Source: Verrucomicrobia bacterium UBA3761
GTDB lineage: Bacteria > Verrucomicrobiota > Kiritimatiellia > RFP12 > UBA1067
NCBI GenBank assembly: GCA_002371135.1
Contig: DFGB01000017.1
Coordinates: 1 to 42,447 of the forward strand
Length of the DNA: 42,447 nucleotides
Reading direction: 5' to 3'
Shown in pieces: positions 7,819-15,278 of this stretch. The position numbers and the translations under genes are program-made. Position 1 is the stretch's first letter. Every line of letters starts with the position of its first letter. Below the pieces are notes generated by a model that searched no databases, had not been told where the DNA came from, and saw nothing but the letters and a program-made list of their open reading frames with translations.

Positions 7819-8781
7819 ATGAAAAAAATTATCACATTCACGATGGTGATGGCGGCGCTTTGCGCGCTTGCCAAGAACAAGAACATGAAGTGGCCTCTTG
7901 AGCCTGCCGTGCTCGACAATGTGCTCGTAAGCCAGCTCGATTGCGGCGGCTGGGGGAAGAACGCCGACAAGTCCAAACCGTTCACGGAAAAGAAGCGCGC
8001 CAAGTATCTCGCCGACAAGGCAAAGAGCCAGTCCGCCACGATCGACAACAACGCTTCGACGACCGAAATACGCTGGCTCTTCGCATACTACGCGCAGACG
8101 AAGGATTCCGCCGCGCTGGCCGCCGCCGAGAAGGGGCTCAAGTGGCTCCTGGACGCGCAGATGGAAAACGGCGGCTGGCCGCAGTATCCCGGCCGCACGA
8201 AGGGTTACTGGATCGAGATAACATTCAACGACAACGCCATGCGCAACGTCCTTCAGCTCGTCAGGGACGCCTCGCTCGGCCAGGATGACTTCGCCGTGCT
8301 TCCGTCCGAGACCAGGGCGCGTGCGCGAGAGGCGTTCGAGAAGGGGCTCGATTGCGTGCTCAAGTGCCAGATTCGCGTCGACGGCAAGCCGACGGTATGG
8401 TGCCAGCAGCACGACCGCACGACGCTCAAGCCCGTAGCCGGCAGGAAATACGAACTCGCTTCGTTCTGCTCGCAGGAGTCGGCGGAGATGGTGCTCTTCC
8501 TGATGTCGCTCCCAGACCCATCGCCGGAGGTGAAGGAAGCGATCGCGGGCGCCGTGGAATGGTTCAAGAAAACGCGCCTCGAGGACGGCCGCTGGGCGCG
8601 GTTCTACGATTTGGAGGAGTGCAAGCCGTTCTTCTGCGATCGCTCGGGCGTGCCGAAGAGGGACGTCAAGGAAATCGACCCCAAGCGCCAGAAGGGCTAC
8701 AGCTGGTTCAACAAGAAGGGCGAGCAGGTTCTCGAAAAGGCTGAGAAGTATCAGGCGGCGCACGCCAATATTGGCAAGTAG
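7819..8781 (+). CDS. pelA: Secreted PL10-family pectate lyase
   Basis: This 320-residue protein matches family 10 polysaccharide lyases, which cleave de-esterified polygalacturonate by beta-elimination with calcium. Conserved stretches in order are CGGWGKN near the N terminus, IDNNAST, NGGWPQYPGR, ITFNDNAM, WCQQHD, SFCSQESAE, WFKKTRLEDGRWARFYD, PFFCDRSG and GYSWFN. The first 18 or so residues (MKKIITFTMVMAALCALA) form a signal peptide, so it acts outside the cytoplasm. I chose the ATG at 7819; an ATG three codons upstream (7810) overlaps the -10 box. The transcript would be leaderless. It stands alone, divergent from dnaX, with no other pectin genes in the window. The alternating (alpha/alpha)-barrel family is clear; the exact substrate is inferred. 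Confidence 0.93.
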   Translation: MKKIITFTMVMAALCALAKNKNMKWPLEPAVLDNVLVSQLDCGGWGKNADKSKPFTEKKRAKYLADKAKSQSATIDNNASTTEIRWLFAYYAQTKDSAALAAAEKGLKWLLDAQMENGGWPQYPGRTKGYWIEITFNDNAMRNVLQLVRDASLGQDDFAVLPSETRARAREAFEKGLDCVLKCQIRVDGKPTVWCQQHDRTTLKPVAGRKYELASFCSQESAEMVLFLMSLPDPSPEVKEAIAGAVEWFKKTRLEDGRWARFYDLEECKPFFCDRSGVPKRDVKEIDPKRQKGYSWFNKKGEQVLEKAEKYQAAHANIGK

Positions 8782-8958
8782 AGGCGATTGATGCGCCTTG
8801 CGACTACACAACAGGTTGTATAGCGGCGAGGCGCACCACCACAAGGCGCGAGGCGGTTTCGAACGTCGAGGAAGTCGTTTTAGCGTGGTAAAATGGGGGT
8901 TTGAAGTCTTGTAGAGGGCCTAAAACCCCGTTTTTCTTGATTTTTTCGATTTTCCCCC
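8782..8958. other. Spacer after pelA with no recognised gene
   Basis: A weak hairpin, AGGCG/CGCCT, lies just after the pelA stop (about 8782-8800). I see no coding frame with family resemblance. The segment 8861-8885 loosely resembles the core of the 69-bp dispersed element but is too degenerate to call. Confidence 0.5.
8896..8935 (+). terminator. Possible rho-independent terminator downstream of pelA
   Basis: GGGGTTT (8896-8902) and AAACCCC (8923-8929) are complementary around a 20-nt loop, followed by GTTTTT (8930-8935). The large loop makes this weaker than the HU terminator. It ends just before the HU promoter. Confidence 0.4.
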
Positions 8959-8987
8959 TTGCAAAAGCCGCAAAAACTTGGTATATT
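8959..8987 (+). promoter_or_regulatory. HU gene promoter
   Basis: TTGCAA (8959-8964), 17 bp, TATATT (8982-8987) preceded by TTGG, matching the extended -10 style of the other promoters. The leader is about 56 nt. A ribosome-binding site, AAGGGA (9035-9040), precedes the ATG at 9050. Confidence 0.65.
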
Positions 8988-9049
8988 ATGCGGTGGATGG
9001 ACGGGGAAGTCGCCCCGCTCCATCCCAAACAACCAAGGGAAACAAAAAA

Positions 9050-9355
9050 ATGGCAAAGAAAGAAATCATCCCTACCACCAAGAGTGGTATCATGGCGGCG
9101 CTCGCCGAGTCGGCCGAAATCTCGAAGAAGCAGGCTCTCGCGGTCTACGAGAAGCTTCTCGACATGGTCGTCAAGGGCGCCAAGCAGGAGGAGAAGGGCT
9201 TCCCGCTCCCTGGCTTCGGCAAGGTGAAGCTCGTCAAGCGTCCTGCTCGCAAGGGTCGCAATCCTCGCACTGGCGAGATGATGACCTACAAGGCCAAGAA
9301 GGTTGTCAAGATCACCGCGCTCAAGGCTCTCAAGGTAGCGATTCTCGGCAAGTAA
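9050..9355 (+). CDS. HU/IHF family DNA-binding protein
   Basis: This 101-residue histone-like protein should bend and compact DNA as a dimer. It has the helical dimerisation half (residues 1-45, ALAESAEISKKQALAVYEKLLDMV) and the beta-arm with the signature GFGKVKLVKRPARKGRNP (59-76), including the intercalating proline within RNPRTGE. The length is slightly more than typical HU (90). Coding begins at ATG 9050; an ATG in frame at 8978 overlaps the promoter and was rejected. The gene is monocistronic, with its own promoter and a strong terminator. Codon use (GGC, CTC, AAG, CGC) suggests high expression. Confidence 0.96.
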   Translation: MAKKEIIPTTKSGIMAALAESAEISKKQALAVYEKLLDMVVKGAKQEEKGFPLPGFGKVKLVKRPARKGRNPRTGEMMTYKAKKVVKITALKALKVAILGK

Positions 9356-9378
9356 GCCGAGGCGGCCTGGCCGCAAAA

Positions 9379-9430
9379 GAAAGTCCCCGGCGCCTCTTTC
9401 CAGACTCCGGGGACTTTCTTTTGTTTTTTT
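9379..9430 (+). terminator. Rho-independent terminator of the HU gene
   Basis: GAAAGTCCCCGG (9379-9390) pairs perfectly with CCGGGGACTTTC (9407-9418) around a 16-nt loop and is followed by a T-rich run to 9430. Confidence 0.9.
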
Positions 9431-9496
9431 CGATTTCCCTCTCCCGTCTCGCCTGTTATCCATGCAAAAAAAGGAATGCTTGAATCAAATCGAAAA
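9431..9496 (+). repeat. 66-bp dispersed element, copy 1
   Basis: Starts CGATTTCCCTCTCC and ends CAAATCGAAAA. It aligns without gaps to 15159-15224, with about 8 differences in 66. The ends are inverted repeats (TTTTTCGATTT from 9426 and AAATCGAAAAA at 9490). It lies between the HU terminator and the promoter of the signalling module. Confidence 0.75.
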
Positions 9497-9517
9497 ATCT
9501 CCAGTTGAAACGGGGGG

Positions 9518-9546
9518 TTGCGGAAAAGCCGGAATTTTGATACAAT
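9518..9546 (+). promoter_or_regulatory. Promoter of the DRTGG/CBS-ATPase/PHP module
   Basis: TTGCGG (9518-9523), 17 bp, TACAAT (9541-9546) preceded by TTGA. The predicted start near 9553 gives a leader of about 43 nt, with GGAGGA at 9582-9587 eight bases before the ATG at 9596. Confidence 0.6.
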
Positions 9547-9595
9547 TCGCAATGTAAAAGCAATGCTACTTCACCAACCTCGGAGGAAAACGACA

Positions 9596-9943
9596 ATGAC
9601 GATTACAGATGTAGTCAAAATACTGGATGGCAAACTCATCGCGGGCGATGCAACGAGCCCGCGCGTCGTGGGCGCGGTGGTCGCCAACGACCTCATGAGC
9701 GACGTGCTGCTGAGCGACTACGACGACATCCTGCTTCTGACGTCGCTCGCGAGCGACCAGGCCATCCGCACTGCGCACATCGTGGGCGCCATGGGCGTCG
9801 TGATCCACAATGCAAAGCCCCTTTCCGAGACGATGATCAAGGTGGCGGACGATCTTGCGATCCCGCTCGTCTCCAGCCCTCTTTCGAAATACGACGCGTG
9901 CGTGCGGCTGCATGACGCGTTTCTCGCCGAGGAGAGAGCGTAA
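9596..9943 (+). CDS. DRTGG-domain protein (first of two)
   Basis: This 115-residue single-domain protein resembles the DRTGG domain, a small alpha/beta fold found alone or fused to CBS or phosphotransacetylase domains. Visible features are VVKILDGKLIAGD at the start, the GAVVANDLMSDVLLSDYDDILLLTSL strand-loop region, HIVGAMGVVIHN, and IPLVSSPLSKYDACVRLHDA near the end. These small proteins are often called HPr-kinase-like, but there is no kinase P-loop here. The start at 9596 has a good ribosome-binding site; the frame is open further upstream but runs into the promoter. The stop overlaps the next start (TAATG), so the pair is coupled. The ligand is unknown; a nucleotide or small-molecule sensor role is inferred from the company it keeps. 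Confidence 0.8.
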   Translation: MTITDVVKILDGKLIAGDATSPRVVGAVVANDLMSDVLLSDYDDILLLTSLASDQAIRTAHIVGAMGVVIHNAKPLSETMIKVADDLAIPLVSSPLSKYDACVRLHDAFLAEERA

Positions 9944-10962
9944 TGGCGGAATATAGCCCGGTCATCCTCAAGGGGCAGCAGACGAGCGACGACGAGATTC
10001 TCGCCAAGACGCCGCTCGATGAAAAGGCGCTTGGCGGCGACTCGAGCGTCATCATCATGGAGCTATTGCAGCGCTTCAAAGTCCGCGACGTGATGAAGCG
10101 CCAGATCATCTGCGTTCCTCGCAAGGCGACGCTGCGCGAGGCGCAGCACATCCTCAAGGAAAACCGCATCTCGGGCCTTCCCGTGAGCGAGAACGACCGC
10201 CTCTACGGCATCATCTCGGTCAACGACATAATCAACGGCCTCGACGGAGGCTGGATGGACGAGCCGTGCGAGGCGCACATGTCGAAGAACCTCGTCGTGC
10301 TCGAAGCGGGCATGCCGCTGTCGTTCGCGCTCAGGTATTTCAACAACTACACGTACGGGCGCTTCCCGGTCCTGGACGCGAACAGGAAACTCGTGGGGAT
10401 AATCTCGCAGCGCGATGTAATGCGCGCGCTCTTGTACGAGCTTTCGGTGGAGATACGCAAACTCGAGCGCAAGACGCGTCCGGAGGCGGAGGGCGGCGGC
10501 GCGAGTGAAACGAAGAAGAACTTTTTCCGCAAGGAGTGGGCGGTCGTGCACAACGACCTTTCCCGCGCCGGCCACGCGGCCAACTCCATCAAGAGCCTCC
10601 TCAGGGAGCGCAAGATAGACCGCTCCCTCATCCGCCGCGTCGCGGTGGCCGCATACGAACTTGAAATCAACATTTGCATCCATTCGCACGGCGGGGTGCT
10701 CGTGCTCTTGATCGACGACGATGCAATACGCATCACCGCCAAGGACCGCGGACCAGGCATCGCCGACATCGAATGGGCCTGCCGCGACGGCACGTCGACC
10801 GCGAACGACTGGATTCGCTCGATGGGCTTCGGCGCCGGCATGGGCCTCTCCAATTCGAAGCGCGTCGCAGATACGTTCAACATCGCGAGCGAAGTCGGCA
10901 AGTATACGATAGTCGAATGCATCTTCGACATCCCAAAGGCGGCAGAGCCGCCGCAAGGCTGA
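9943..10962 (+). CDS. CBS-pair protein fused to an RsbT/RsbW-like GHKL ATPase
   Basis: The 339 residues have two parts. Residues 47-165 form a tandem CBS (Bateman) pair, an adenosine-nucleotide sensor: VRDVMKRQIICVPRKATLREA, GIISVNDII, then a second unit with FPVLDANRKLVGIISQRDVM. Residues about 195-333 form a GHKL ATPase like the switch/anti-sigma kinases RsbT and RsbW, with an N-box VAAYELEINICIHS (E239, N243), DRGPGI (268-273) and GFGAGMGLSNSKRVAD (295-310). A Gly/Glu-rich linker joins them. It probably phosphorylates Ser/Thr on a partner or binds one in response to nucleotide charge; no STAS or sigma partner is encoded nearby. It starts on the last base of the preceding stop. Confidence 0.88.
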   Translation: MAEYSPVILKGQQTSDDEILAKTPLDEKALGGDSSVIIMELLQRFKVRDVMKRQIICVPRKATLREAQHILKENRISGLPVSENDRLYGIISVNDIINGLDGGWMDEPCEAHMSKNLVVLEAGMPLSFALRYFNNYTYGRFPVLDANRKLVGIISQRDVMRALLYELSVEIRKLERKTRPEAEGGGASETKKNFFRKEWAVVHNDLSRAGHAANSIKSLLRERKIDRSLIRRVAVAAYELEINICIHSHGGVLVLLIDDDAIRITAKDRGPGIADIEWACRDGTSTANDWIRSMGFGAGMGLSNSKRVADTFNIASEVGKYTIVECIFDIPKAAEPPQG

Positions 10963-10989
10963 ACCTCTGGAAAGGAAGGGCGTTTTGCA

Positions 10990-11325
10990 ATGAATTCAGC
11001 GGAAATAGCGGCGAAGACGGGCGGCCGGCTGGAAGTCGGCACCGGCGAAGAGAAGGCCGCGGCGGTCTACGTGGGCGACCTCCTCTCCGACGTGATGGGC
11101 CACGCCGGCGAGGAATGCGTCCTCGTGACGATACAGAACCACCTCAACACAATCGCCGTCTGCACGCTCGTCGGCTGCGAGGTGATCGTCCTCTGCCATT
11201 CGCGTCCCGTGCCGCCGGACATGGCCGCGAGCGCCAGGGACGAGGGCATCGCGATTGTCACGACGCCGCTTTCGCAGTTCGAAGCGGCAATGGCCCTCTC
11301 CGGACTCGGGGCCTCGAAGAAATGA
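10990..11325 (+). CDS. DRTGG-domain protein (second of two)
   Basis: This 111-residue paralogue-like partner of the first DRTGG protein has the same order of features: AKTGGRLEVGTG, AVYVGDLLSDVMGHAGEECVLVTIQ, TLVGCEVIVLC, and IAIVTTPLSQFEAAMALSGLG. The C-terminal pattern (IPLVSSPLSKYDA in the first, IAIVTTPLSQFEA here) shows they share a fold although overall identity is low. It lies 27 nt after the CBS-ATPase gene, with an AAGGAAGG ribosome-binding region, and 10 nt before the PHP gene. No enzyme motif is visible. A heteromeric complex with the first protein or with the ATPases is possible but untested. Confidence 0.75.
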   Translation: MNSAEIAAKTGGRLEVGTGEEKAAAVYVGDLLSDVMGHAGEECVLVTIQNHLNTIAVCTLVGCEVIVLCHSRPVPPDMAASARDEGIAIVTTPLSQFEAAMALSGLGASKK

Positions 11326-11335
11326 AGAGCGAAGG

Positions 11336-12064
11336 ATGAAATTCGACCTCCACATCCACAGCTGCCTCTCCCCATGCGCGAATCTCGAAATGTCGCCCAT
11401 GGAGATAGTCCGGCGCGCGAAAGCCGCGGGAATGGACGGCATCGCCCTCACCGACCACCAGACGGCGAAGAACACCCCCGCAATCGCCGAATGCGCACGG
11501 CGCGAAGGCATCGCGTGCCTCTACGGGCTTGAAGTCTGCACGGCCGAGGAAGTCCACACTCTCGCGCTTTTCGACACGACCGGACAGGCGCTCGCAATGA
11601 CGGATTTCGTCTACGCCGCCATGCCAAAGCGCGTGAACGATCCCGAGGTCTTCGGCGACCAGCCGATCGTGACATGGGACGACGACATCGTCGACATGGA
11701 GTGGCGCATCCTCGCCATGGGATGCCGCAAGACCATCCCCGAGACCGGCGCCGAATGCCATCGCCTTGGCGGCGTCTTCATCGCAGCGCATATCGACCGC
11801 TCCGCGTTCTCCGTCTACTCGCAGCTTGGCGCCATCCCGGACGGCGTGTTCGACGCGGTCGAATTTTCGCGCACCGCCGACGAGGCGCTCTGGCGCCCGA
11901 AGGCCGGGGGGTATGCCGTCACGCGCAGTTCGGACGCGCACAACCTCGACGATGTCGCGCGCGTCTGGACCGAAGCGCCCCTTGCCTCGTTCACCGTCGC
12001 CGCTCTCAAGGAGGCGTTTCTCGCGCGCTCTACCGCCATCTCGCCGCGCCTCGTCAACTTTTGA
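11336..12064 (+). CDS. PHP-domain metal-dependent phosphoesterase
   Basis: The PHP fold (as in polymerase and histidinol phosphatase proteins) hydrolyses phosphoesters with a metal cluster. The 242 residues keep the ligands: H6 and H8 in LHIHSCLSPCA, D40-H41 in IALTDHQT, E66 in YGLEV, a His in EEVHTLALF (74), a later His in IAAHIDRSAFS, and the Asp-His pair of RSSDAHNLDDV. The acidic middle (VTWDDDIVDMEW) is an insertion. Start: ATG at 11336; upstream in-frame codons would overlap the preceding gene. It lies between the second DRTGG gene and a GHKL ATPase gene and may act on a phosphorylated product or nucleotide of the module. The substrate is unknown. Confidence 0.87.
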   Translation: MKFDLHIHSCLSPCANLEMSPMEIVRRAKAAGMDGIALTDHQTAKNTPAIAECARREGIACLYGLEVCTAEEVHTLALFDTTGQALAMTDFVYAAMPKRVNDPEVFGDQPIVTWDDDIVDMEWRILAMGCRKTIPETGAECHRLGGVFIAAHIDRSAFSVYSQLGAIPDGVFDAVEFSRTADEALWRPKAGGYAVTRSSDAHNLDDVARVWTEAPLASFTVAALKEAFLARSTAISPRLVNF

Positions 12065-12080
12065 ATTTCCACTCAAACGA

Positions 12081-12623
12081 ATGCACGCAACACTTGCAGA
12101 TGTAATCGCCGACACGACGCAGAACTCGATCGAGGCCGGCGCGAAGAATGTCTCGCTCGATATCGTCGAGGACGGGACGATGATTTCCGTCACCGTAAAA
12201 GACGACGGCAAGGGCATGGACGAAGAGACGCTCAAGCGCGCCTTCAATCCGTTCTACACCGAACCCGGCAAGCACGACAAGCGCAGGGTCGGCCTCGGAC
12301 TGCCGATTCTCAAGCAGATTTGCGAATCGACCGACGGCGGCGTGACGCTCGAATCGCAGAAGGGCGTCGGCACTACGCTCAAGTATTCGTTTTCCGCGAA
12401 GCACATCGACCTGCCGCCGATGGGCGAGCTTGCCAACGCCATTTTGATGCTCTTCAACTACCCCGGCGAATTCGAACTCGTCTTTACCCACAAGACGCCG
12501 GCGGGCGAATATTCGATTTCGCGCTCGGACCTCTCCGACGCCGTCGGCGGGCTCGAATCGGCAGAGGGCATTTCCCTCGCCCGCGAATTCCTCTCCTCGC
12601 AGGAAGAAGCGCTTCGCGAGTGA
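12081..12623 (+). CDS. Stand-alone GHKL (histidine-kinase-like) ATPase domain protein
   Basis: The 180 residues begin directly in the ATPase domain: N-box ADTTQNSIEAGA (residues about 11-22), G1 box DDGKGMDEE, F-box FNPFYTEP, G2 box RRVGLGLPILKQI and GVGTTLKYSFS. No HisKA dimerisation domain, phosphoacceptor His or membrane segment is present, so it is not a conventional sensor kinase. The last 60 residues (LPPMGELANAILMLFNYPGEFELVFTH) form a small extra domain I do not recognise. It ends the five-gene module; 60 bp later the next unit begins with the bamA promoter. In some anaerobes similar DRTGG-CBS/ATPase-PHP-ATPase sets lie beside [FeFe]-hydrogenase genes (recalled, not checked); none is present here. 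Confidence 0.82.
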   Translation: MHATLADVIADTTQNSIEAGAKNVSLDIVEDGTMISVTVKDDGKGMDEETLKRAFNPFYTEPGKHDKRRVGLGLPILKQICESTDGGVTLESQKGVGTTLKYSFSAKHIDLPPMGELANAILMLFNYPGEFELVFTHKTPAGEYSISRSDLSDAVGGLESAEGISLAREFLSSQEEALRE

Positions 12624-12697
12624 AAAGAGAAAAGCGAACTGGCGGGACGGGCGCGACCGCCCTCGCCCCCGTCCACTTTTCACTTCCCCCCGCCCCC

Positions 12698-12727
12698 TTG
12701 ACCCTTTGCGCGGCAAAATGATATAAT
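12698..12727 (+). promoter_or_regulatory. bamA promoter
   Basis: TTGACC (12698-12703), 18 bp, TATAAT (12722-12727) preceded by ATGA. The predicted start near 12734 is only about 4 nt before the bamA ATG (12738), and no ribosome-binding site fits, so the mRNA may be leaderless. Confidence 0.75.
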
Positions 12728-12737
12728 ACGGGACACT

Positions 12738-15131
12738 ATGAACAAGTTGCTCTTATTCACGACCGTCGCAATGGCGGGCGCATCATTGTTTGCAATCCCT
12801 GTGACGGACGTCACGGTGAAGGCGCTGGACTCGTTTGGCGGCGATACGAGCGCGGTGCTGAGCCGCTGCCAGACGAAGCCCGGCACGGAGTATGATGCAT
12901 CCGTAGTCTCGCGCGACGTCAACTCGCTCAACGCCTCCGGCGAATACCAGGAGATAAGCGTCGACGCCGAGCGCAGCGACGAGGGCGTGGCGGTGACGTT
13001 CTACGTCCGCCGCAAGATGCGCTACCAGGGCCCCATCGCCGTGCAGGGCAACAAGTTCTTCAGCGAATCGAAAATTTCCAAGGAAGCCGCGCTCAAGGAC
13101 GGCACGCTCTACAGCGACGGCGATTTCGCGACAGCCGCGGCCGCCGTCAGGACCGCCTACCAGAAGAAATACTTCCCCTACGCCAAGGTGAGCGTCATCG
13201 CAGAACCCATCCCCGGCGCGAACAACAACTGCACGGTCACGTTCGTGGTCGACGAAGGGCCGCGCCAGAAAATCGGCCGCTATGATTTCGATGGCGTGGA
13301 ATCGGTCGATCCCGCTGAACTGCGCGCGGCGATCGACGATTACCCGTGGTGGCACTACAAGAGCTGGTTCCTCGATTCGCCCATCACCCCCGAGGCTATG
13401 GAGGCCTGCCGCGAAAAGATTGCGACCGTGTTCCGCGACAAGGGCTACCTAGACGTCACCGTCTCCGAGGCGCGCATGGAGCCGATGGAACCCGGTCAGG
13501 GCGAAAAGAACGACGGCAAGGTGGCCGCGACGTTCGACATCCACGAAGGCCCGCTCTACAAAATCGGCTCGACGAAGATCGCCGGCCTGACGCGCTATCC
13601 CGAGGCGACGGTGGCCGGCAAGAGCGATCTGCCCGTCCCCGGCGACATCGCAGGCGAAAAGGCGCTCAACGACGCCGCGCACCGTATTTCCGTGACTGTC
13701 GGCTCCGGCGATTCCGGCCTTGCCGACACGCGCGTCGACGTCCGCCGCATTCCGTCCGCTGCCGACCCGACCGTCCTCGACATCGTCTTCAACGTCACCG
13801 AGGGCGTCCCCGTCGTCATCAACGAAGTGCGCATCGAAGGCAACGACTACACGAAAGACCGCGTGATCCGCCGCGAAATCGCCCTCGGCCCCGGCGACAG
13901 GATGCTCGCCGACCGCGCCGAGCGTTCGCAGCACCGCCTCGAAAACCTCGACTACTTCTCGCGCGTGCGCTACTACCTCAAGGAGACCGGCCGCGGCAAG
14001 GACGCCACCGGCGCCGAATACCGCGATCTCGTCTACGAAGTCGAAGAGAAGAACACGGGCTCGTTCATGGTAGGCCTCGGTGCGTCGAGCGTCGACCACG
14101 TCTACGTCTCGGCCGAGCTTGCGCAATCGAACTTCGACCTCTTCGCGCCGGAGAAGATGTTCCGCGGCGCCGGCCAGAAGGGCCGCATCTTCGCCCAGGC
14201 CGGTCCTCGCATCCAGACATACGAGGCAAGCGTCACAGAGCCGCATCTCTTCGACCGTCTTCTCGAACTCACCGTCGAGGCATACCGCCGCCAGAGGTGG
14301 TACGACGAATACGACATCATCCGCACCGGTGGCGCGGCCACCCTCGCCTACCCCGTCAAGTTCTGGCCCACGTGGGAGCCCTTCGGCCGCTTTGGCGTGC
14401 GCTGGACGCTCGAATACATCGAGTTCCACGATATCGACCGCGGCGACATGCTCTATCGCGGCAAGACCGTCTCGCTAGACCATGAAGACCGCGAATACGG
14501 CGACGCGGTGGAATCCGTATTCCGCTTCTTCTGGTCGCACGACACGCGCGACAACTTCCGCATCCCGACCGACGGCTCCAGGACGAGCGTCTACCTCGAC
14601 CTCGCCGGCGGCGACAATGAATACTGGCGCCTTGGCTTCTCGCACCGCAACTACTGGAAGGTCGTCAAGAAATACGACCACATCCTCATGCTCGCCTTGC
14701 GCGCAGAGACGATCGACGGCTTCAGCGACGACGTGCCGATCTACAACCGCCTCTTCCTCGGCGGCCCCAAGTCGATTCGCGGCATCGAGTATCGCCACGT
14801 TTCGCCGTTCGCGCGTCGCTATCGCGGCGGCAGCGCCGACAACGATCTCAGCAAGCACTACGTTCCCTGGGGCGGCCAGACGCTCGTGTGCGCCAACCTC
14901 GAATACACCATCCCCGTATTCAAGATGCTGCGCATGGCGGCCTTCACCGACGCCGGTTCCGTGAGCGAGGACGAAATGGACATCTCGGACGATTTCGCCT
15001 GGACCGTCGGCTTCGGCATCCGCCTTGACATCCCCATGTTCCCCGTCCGCCTCGACTTCGCTACGCCCATCGAGAAGCCCTCCGAGGCCGACAAGGAGGT
15101 CTTCTCCTTCTCCGTCGGGTATGACTTCTAA
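12738..15131 (+). CDS. bamA: Outer membrane protein assembly factor BamA
   Basis: BamA inserts and folds beta-barrel proteins in the outer membrane. The 797 residues start with a signal peptide (MNKLLLFTTVAMAGASLFA). POTRA repeats fill the region to about residue 410; recognisable units begin at PVTDVTVKALDSF, MRYQGPIAVQGNKFFSESKI, QKIGRYDFDGVESV, YKIGSTKIAGLTRY and VVINEVRIEGNDYTKDRVIRREI. The 16-strand barrel covers the rest, with the loop-6 motif IRGIEYR (the VRGF/Y equivalent) and a C-terminal aromatic residue (SVGYDF) as signal for barrel assembly. The length matches the family. It heads a bamA-skp-lpxD cluster, the same order as in proteobacteria. Position 12738 is the only sensible start. 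Confidence 0.97.
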   Translation: MNKLLLFTTVAMAGASLFAIPVTDVTVKALDSFGGDTSAVLSRCQTKPGTEYDASVVSRDVNSLNASGEYQEISVDAERSDEGVAVTFYVRRKMRYQGPIAVQGNKFFSESKISKEAALKDGTLYSDGDFATAAAAVRTAYQKKYFPYAKVSVIAEPIPGANNNCTVTFVVDEGPRQKIGRYDFDGVESVDPAELRAAIDDYPWWHYKSWFLDSPITPEAMEACREKIATVFRDKGYLDVTVSEARMEPMEPGQGEKNDGKVAATFDIHEGPLYKIGSTKIAGLTRYPEATVAGKSDLPVPGDIAGEKALNDAAHRISVTVGSGDSGLADTRVDVRRIPSAADPTVLDIVFNVTEGVPVVINEVRIEGNDYTKDRVIRREIALGPGDRMLADRAERSQHRLENLDYFSRVRYYLKETGRGKDATGAEYRDLVYEVEEKNTGSFMVGLGASSVDHVYVSAELAQSNFDLFAPEKMFRGAGQKGRIFAQAGPRIQTYEASVTEPHLFDRLLELTVEAYRRQRWYDEYDIIRTGGAATLAYPVKFWPTWEPFGRFGVRWTLEYIEFHDIDRGDMLYRGKTVSLDHEDREYGDAVESVFRFFWSHDTRDNFRIPTDGSRTSVYLDLAGGDNEYWRLGFSHRNYWKVVKKYDHILMLALRAETIDGFSDDVPIYNRLFLGGPKSIRGIEYRHVSPFARRYRGGSADNDLSKHYVPWGGQTLVCANLEYTIPVFKMLRMAAFTDAGSVSEDEMDISDDFAWTVGFGIRLDIPMFPVRLDFATPIEKPSEADKEVFSFSVGYDF

Positions 15132-15278
15132 ATTTTCGATTTTCAATTTTTCGATTTCCGATTTCCCTCTCCTGTCTCTCCTGTTCTCCATGCTAAAATC
15201 GGATTGCTTGAAACAAATCGAAAATCGAAAAATCGAAAATCGAAAAATTCTCTCCGTATTCCAAATAAACACAATCCC
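15132..15278. repeat. TTTCGATTT inverted word arrays containing 66-bp element copy 2
   Basis: Left words TTTTCGATTTTC, TTTTTCGATTTCC and others (15132-15172) face right words AAATCGAAAATCGAAAAATC (from 15215 to about 15248). The 66-bp element occupies 15159-15224. TCGAAAAATTCTCT follows at about 15239-15252. The skp start at 15279 has no clear Shine-Dalgarno. Confidence 0.8.
15159..15224 (+). repeat. 66-bp dispersed element, copy 2
   Basis: Gapless match to 9431-9496 (about 58 of 66 identical), with shared landmarks CCCTCTCC, CTGTT, CCATGC and GCTTGAA. It lies between bamA and skp, inside TCGAAAA-type inverted words. Confidence 0.75.

Noticed and set aside
7738..8844. Long open frame antisense to pelA (368 codons), with similar long antisense frames opposite skp/lpxD, fkp, gspF, the GspK-like gene, pbpC/galE and parC
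   Set aside because: High-GC genes with strongly biased third positions leave antisense frames open; none shows domain motifs, and each lies fully opposite a well-supported gene.
8830..8900. Possible fourth, degenerate copy of the 69-bp element (GAACGTCGAGGAAG near 8861)
   Set aside because: Only a short core resembles the element, with an indel, and the flanking blocks do not align.
8804..9463. Minus-strand frame of 219 codons opposite the HU gene
   Set aside because: It lies opposite a clear HU gene and passes through the HU terminator and promoter.
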